From positions 186,001 to 250,000 of the IMG/VR virus record IMGVR_UViG_3300023174_000033: 64,000 nt of DNA. One strand, given 5' to 3'. Made by a program: the position numbers and the translations under genes. Shown here piece after piece: positions 61,865-64,000 of this stretch. A model generated the notes under the pieces. It was given only the letters and a program-made list of their open reading frames with translations, was not told the origin of the DNA and did not search any database. This stretch comes from a virus. Every line of letters begins with the position of its first letter. Position 1 is the stretch's first letter.

Positions 61865-63937
61865 TTATAGATTTTTGAATCTTTCTAAAATTGATTTCAT
61901 TTCATTGTCTGCTAACTTATCTTCTTGTATAACAGGATCCATTGAAACTAATTTCTTTGTACCGGATTCTTTTTTCTTGAGACTTCTAGTCATCCAAAAA
62001 TGTTCAATGTTAGCCTCGGAAGTTAATTCCGGATATAGCCTAGCTTGAGACATGATTGATTTTTTAGAAGACTCATTGAGTTGGGACCAGATTGGCTTTA
62101 TGTTTTCGGGCATCAATCTAATCAATCTTTCTTCTAGGGTTTCATCCTTAGTTGAAAGAGATTCTTGTATTAGTCTTAAAACGTCAGACTGTGAGAAGTA
62201 ACTTTTTTCGTTTATATAAAGTTTAACTTGCTCTTGCTCATCAATTGATAGATTATAAAAATCATCAGATTGACGCTTGCTTAAGAATTTCAAAAAATGC
62301 ATTTCATTTGTTTCGGAAACTTTACGCTTGGTTGCTTCCTGAATTAATTTATCAATTTGCTTGGATAAGTCAGTGTCAGAATTTTTCTCATATGTATGAG
62401 CTTCCTCTTCTTCTTCAGAACTCCAAGCCTCCTTTTCTTCTTCACTTTCTTCGGCCATATCCATATCGGTTGGGTCCATTTCCATGTTGTTGGTTTCCTC
62501 TTCCTCTGTAGCCATCAAATGTGGTAATTCTTCCTCTTCACTTTCTTCAACTTCCATAGGATTCATTTCAAATCCCATTTCCTCTAAAGTTGGAAGTGGT
62601 TTTTGAGATTTACTTTCATTGATTTTACCAGAATTCAAATGCTCGGAAATCATACCAGTGTAAGAAACTGCCTTATCTAAATTTTCAGCAATATACTCTG
62701 AATAAGCGATGTTGTCATCTAGGTGTTCAGCAATATACTCTGAATAAGCAATATTACCCTCAATGTGTTCAGCTAAATACTCTGCATATGCAATTGAGTT
62801 ATCTAGGTGTTCAGCAATGTACTCGGAGTAAGAAATACCTCTATCTAAATTTTCAGCGATATATTCTGAATAAGCAATGTTCTTATCTAAATTTTCAGCG
62901 ATATATTCTGAATAAGCAATGTTCTTATCTAAATTTTCAGCAAGATACTCAGAGTAAGAAATATTCTTATCAAGGTTCTCGGCTAGGTATTCAGAATAGT
63001 CAATATTCTTATCAAGGTTCTCGGCTAAATATTCTGTATAGTTGATAGCCTTCTCTAGGTTTTCAGCTAAATAATCATTATGAGAAATTAATTTCTGTGC
63101 AGTGGATTTCAAATTAGAATTTTCATTTACTACTAATTGTACCTTTTCAGCTAAATAATCAAGATATTTAACGATTTGAGAATTAGTACTATTTAGTTCC
63201 TCATAGTATTCTAAAAGTTGCTCTAATTTCTTTGGATTAATACTACCGCTCTTTACAGCACTTTTTACTTGATTTTTAGTGGTAGATATCTCATTGATGA
63301 GATATTTTGAATAATCCGTCAGTTGTTGTTTGGTAACGAATTCGCTCTTGTTCATATTGAATATATCATTTATTTTGGACTCATCGGACATTTCATATAT
63401 CCTAAAGTTAGCTTTGCCTGAATAGTTTAGAGACTCATTTATTGAACTCATTTTAGCTGACGCGAATCCTGGATCGGCAACAATATCATATGTGAATAAT
63501 TTCTTCAAAGTTACTGTTCCGTCGGCCTCAGTCACACCAGCTGCTCTTGAAGATACAAATACTGGACAGTTATCCTCAACTAGAGCTTTTGCTTCTTTTC
63601 CCCAATAAGTATTGAGTAATTTGATTTGACCCTCAACTCTGTTAGCTTCTTTCACAAATTTTACATTACGTACAATGTGTGAAGATCTAGATAAAGAGGT
63701 GTCAAAAACATCAGGGTGATCAAATTCACCGTATACAACACCCATTGTGTTAATTCTTTCATTTAGTTCCTGTAAACATGGAATAAATTTTTCAGCAGTA
63801 TAAATTCTTTCATTGCGGTTTTTTTTATCAAACTCTGTGAAAATACCCCCTAAAACATACTCCTTTTTACCGTTTTGATTGCTAATACTCTCCTTCAAAG
63901 GATTGGTATTATTTTCAACGATCAAGATTGGTTTCAT
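61865..63937 (-). CDS. Prohead protease (gp21-like) fused to a repeat-based scaffold (gp22-like)
   Basis: 690 residues; T4 gp21 is about 212 and gp22 about 269, in separate genes. Residues 1-170 are the protease: GGIFTEFDKKNRNERIYTAEK, VVYGEFDHPDV (His74) and CPVFVSSRAAG (Ser129/130) carry the catalytic His and Ser of the U9/S78-type fold. Residues ~180-280 are helical. Residues ~282-429 are about ten or eleven copies of a 14-residue repeat (AYSEYIAENLDKNI), two heptads each. An acidic region (~450-520) and a helical C-terminal part follow. (I/L)AE in each repeat and INE/LNE elsewhere match the T4 gp21 cleavage consensus, so the scaffold could be digested by its own protease domain. Confidence 0.85.
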   Translation of the reverse strand: MKPILIVENNTNPLKESISNQNGKKEYVLGGIFTEFDKKNRNERIYTAEKFIPCLQELNERINTMGVVYGEFDHPDVFDTSLSRSSHIVRNVKFVKEANRVEGQIKLLNTYWGKEAKALVEDNCPVFVSSRAAGVTEADGTVTLKKLFTYDIVADPGFASAKMSSINESLNYSGKANFRIYEMSDESKINDIFNMNKSEFVTKQQLTDYSKYLINEISTTKNQVKSAVKSGSINPKKLEQLLEYYEELNSTNSQIVKYLDYLAEKVQLVVNENSNLKSTAQKLISHNDYLAENLEKAINYTEYLAENLDKNIDYSEYLAENLDKNISYSEYLAENLDKNIAYSEYIAENLDKNIAYSEYIAENLDRGISYSEYIAEHLDNSIAYAEYLAEHIEGNIAYSEYIAEHLDDNIAYSEYIAENLDKAVSYTGMISEHLNSGKINESKSQKPLPTLEEMGFEMNPMEVEESEEEELPHLMATEEEETNNMEMDPTDMDMAEESEEEKEAWSSEEEEEAHTYEKNSDTDLSKQIDKLIQEATKRKVSETNEMHFLKFLSKRQSDDFYNLSIDEQEQVKLYINEKSYFSQSDVLRLIQESLSTKDETLEERLIRLMPENIKPIWSQLNESSKKSIMSQARLYPELTSEANIEHFWMTRSLKKKESGTKKLVSMDPVIQEDKLADNEMKSILERFKNL
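62650..63090 (-). repeat. 42-bp in-frame tandem repeat encoding 14-residue scaffold units
   Basis: About ten consecutive 42-bp units, diverged at DNA level but regular at protein level. One pair of units (around 62850-62935) is almost identical, indicating recent duplication. Confidence 0.85.
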
Positions 63938-64000
63938 TTATAGCAATTTATTTTTATTATATATCTTCTCTAAAAAACCACTATTTTTCAAGAGGGATTT

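Noticed and set aside
62650-63090. Regular ~42-bp repeats that could suggest a CRISPR-like array
   Set aside because: Repeats are contiguous, in frame, and diverge in a codon-wise manner within the protease-scaffold gene; there are no spacers.

Overview
The window is one contiguous, almost fully coding stretch of a large tailed-phage genome related to T4. The T4-type hallmarks are a gp23-like major capsid protein, a gp21-like prohead protease, a gp41/DnaB-type helicase, the N-terminal half of a gp43-like family B DNA polymerase, a gp26-like baseplate protein and a class Ia ribonucleotide reductase. Similarity looks distant, so this fits a Far-T4 or jumbo-type myovirus better than a close T4 relative. 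The DNA is AT-rich (about one third GC by eye). Start codons lack Shine-Dalgarno sequences and sit behind A/T-rich leaders, and the phage tmRNA appears to resume on a Gly codon. All three points fit a Bacteroidota host. That host assignment is inference.

Layout. 1-14730: structural and adhesion genes on the + strand, namely a protein with W/G repeats, two large unknown virion proteins, a collagen-like fibre and a LamG-domain protein. 14782-18827: a surface-chemistry cassette with a GT9-like glycosyltransferase, a sulfotransferase, a DUF2061-type membrane protein, a HIGH-motif nucleotidyltransferase and APS kinase, interrupted by a GIY-YIG homing endonuclease gene. 18915-24371: a 1818-residue Cys-rich repeat fibre. 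24385-30869: small and medium proteins, many starting with a peptide like the T4 capsid-targeting sequence. 30866-36071: two virion proteins, a DNA methyltransferase and a gp26-like baseplate protein. 36120-36753: a structured RNA cluster with tRNA-Gln, tRNA-Glu, a tRNA-like element without an anticodon arm, and other hairpin elements. 36754-49024: mostly replication and nucleotide metabolism (NrdA, helicases, split polymerase) with a transglycosylase-like protein. 49120-53053: a + strand run of proteins mostly with targeting-like N-termini. 53087-55689: tmRNA, a metallopeptidase and a stand-alone NFACT-R domain, all on the minus strand. 55795-59681: a ligase-like protein, a polymerase-palm-like protein and a GT2 glycosyltransferase. 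59733-63937: the capsid module.

How it fits together. The prohead protease is fused to a scaffold made of 14-residue repeats, each carrying an (I/L)AE tripeptide like the T4 gp21 cleavage consensus. At least fourteen other proteins start with a short basic/aromatic peptide followed by (I/L/V/F)-x-E, as T4 internal head proteins do. The simplest reading is a large set of proteins packaged in the capsid, trimmed by the protease, and possibly injected with the DNA. These include an ankyrin-repeat protein, a zinc-ribbon protein, a nucleotidyltransferase, a HAD phosphatase and an NFACT-R protein. Separately, the sulfation cassette could make PAPS and transfer sulfate to a glycan, and the tmRNA/NFACT-R neighbourhood suggests phage-encoded ribosome rescue.

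A recurrent motif, TTTTAATATATA, lies just upstream of many genes and about 10 nt before the tmRNA 5' end, and is a good promoter candidate. No integrase, transposase, CRISPR array or rRNA was seen. All functional calls come from motif reading without database searches.
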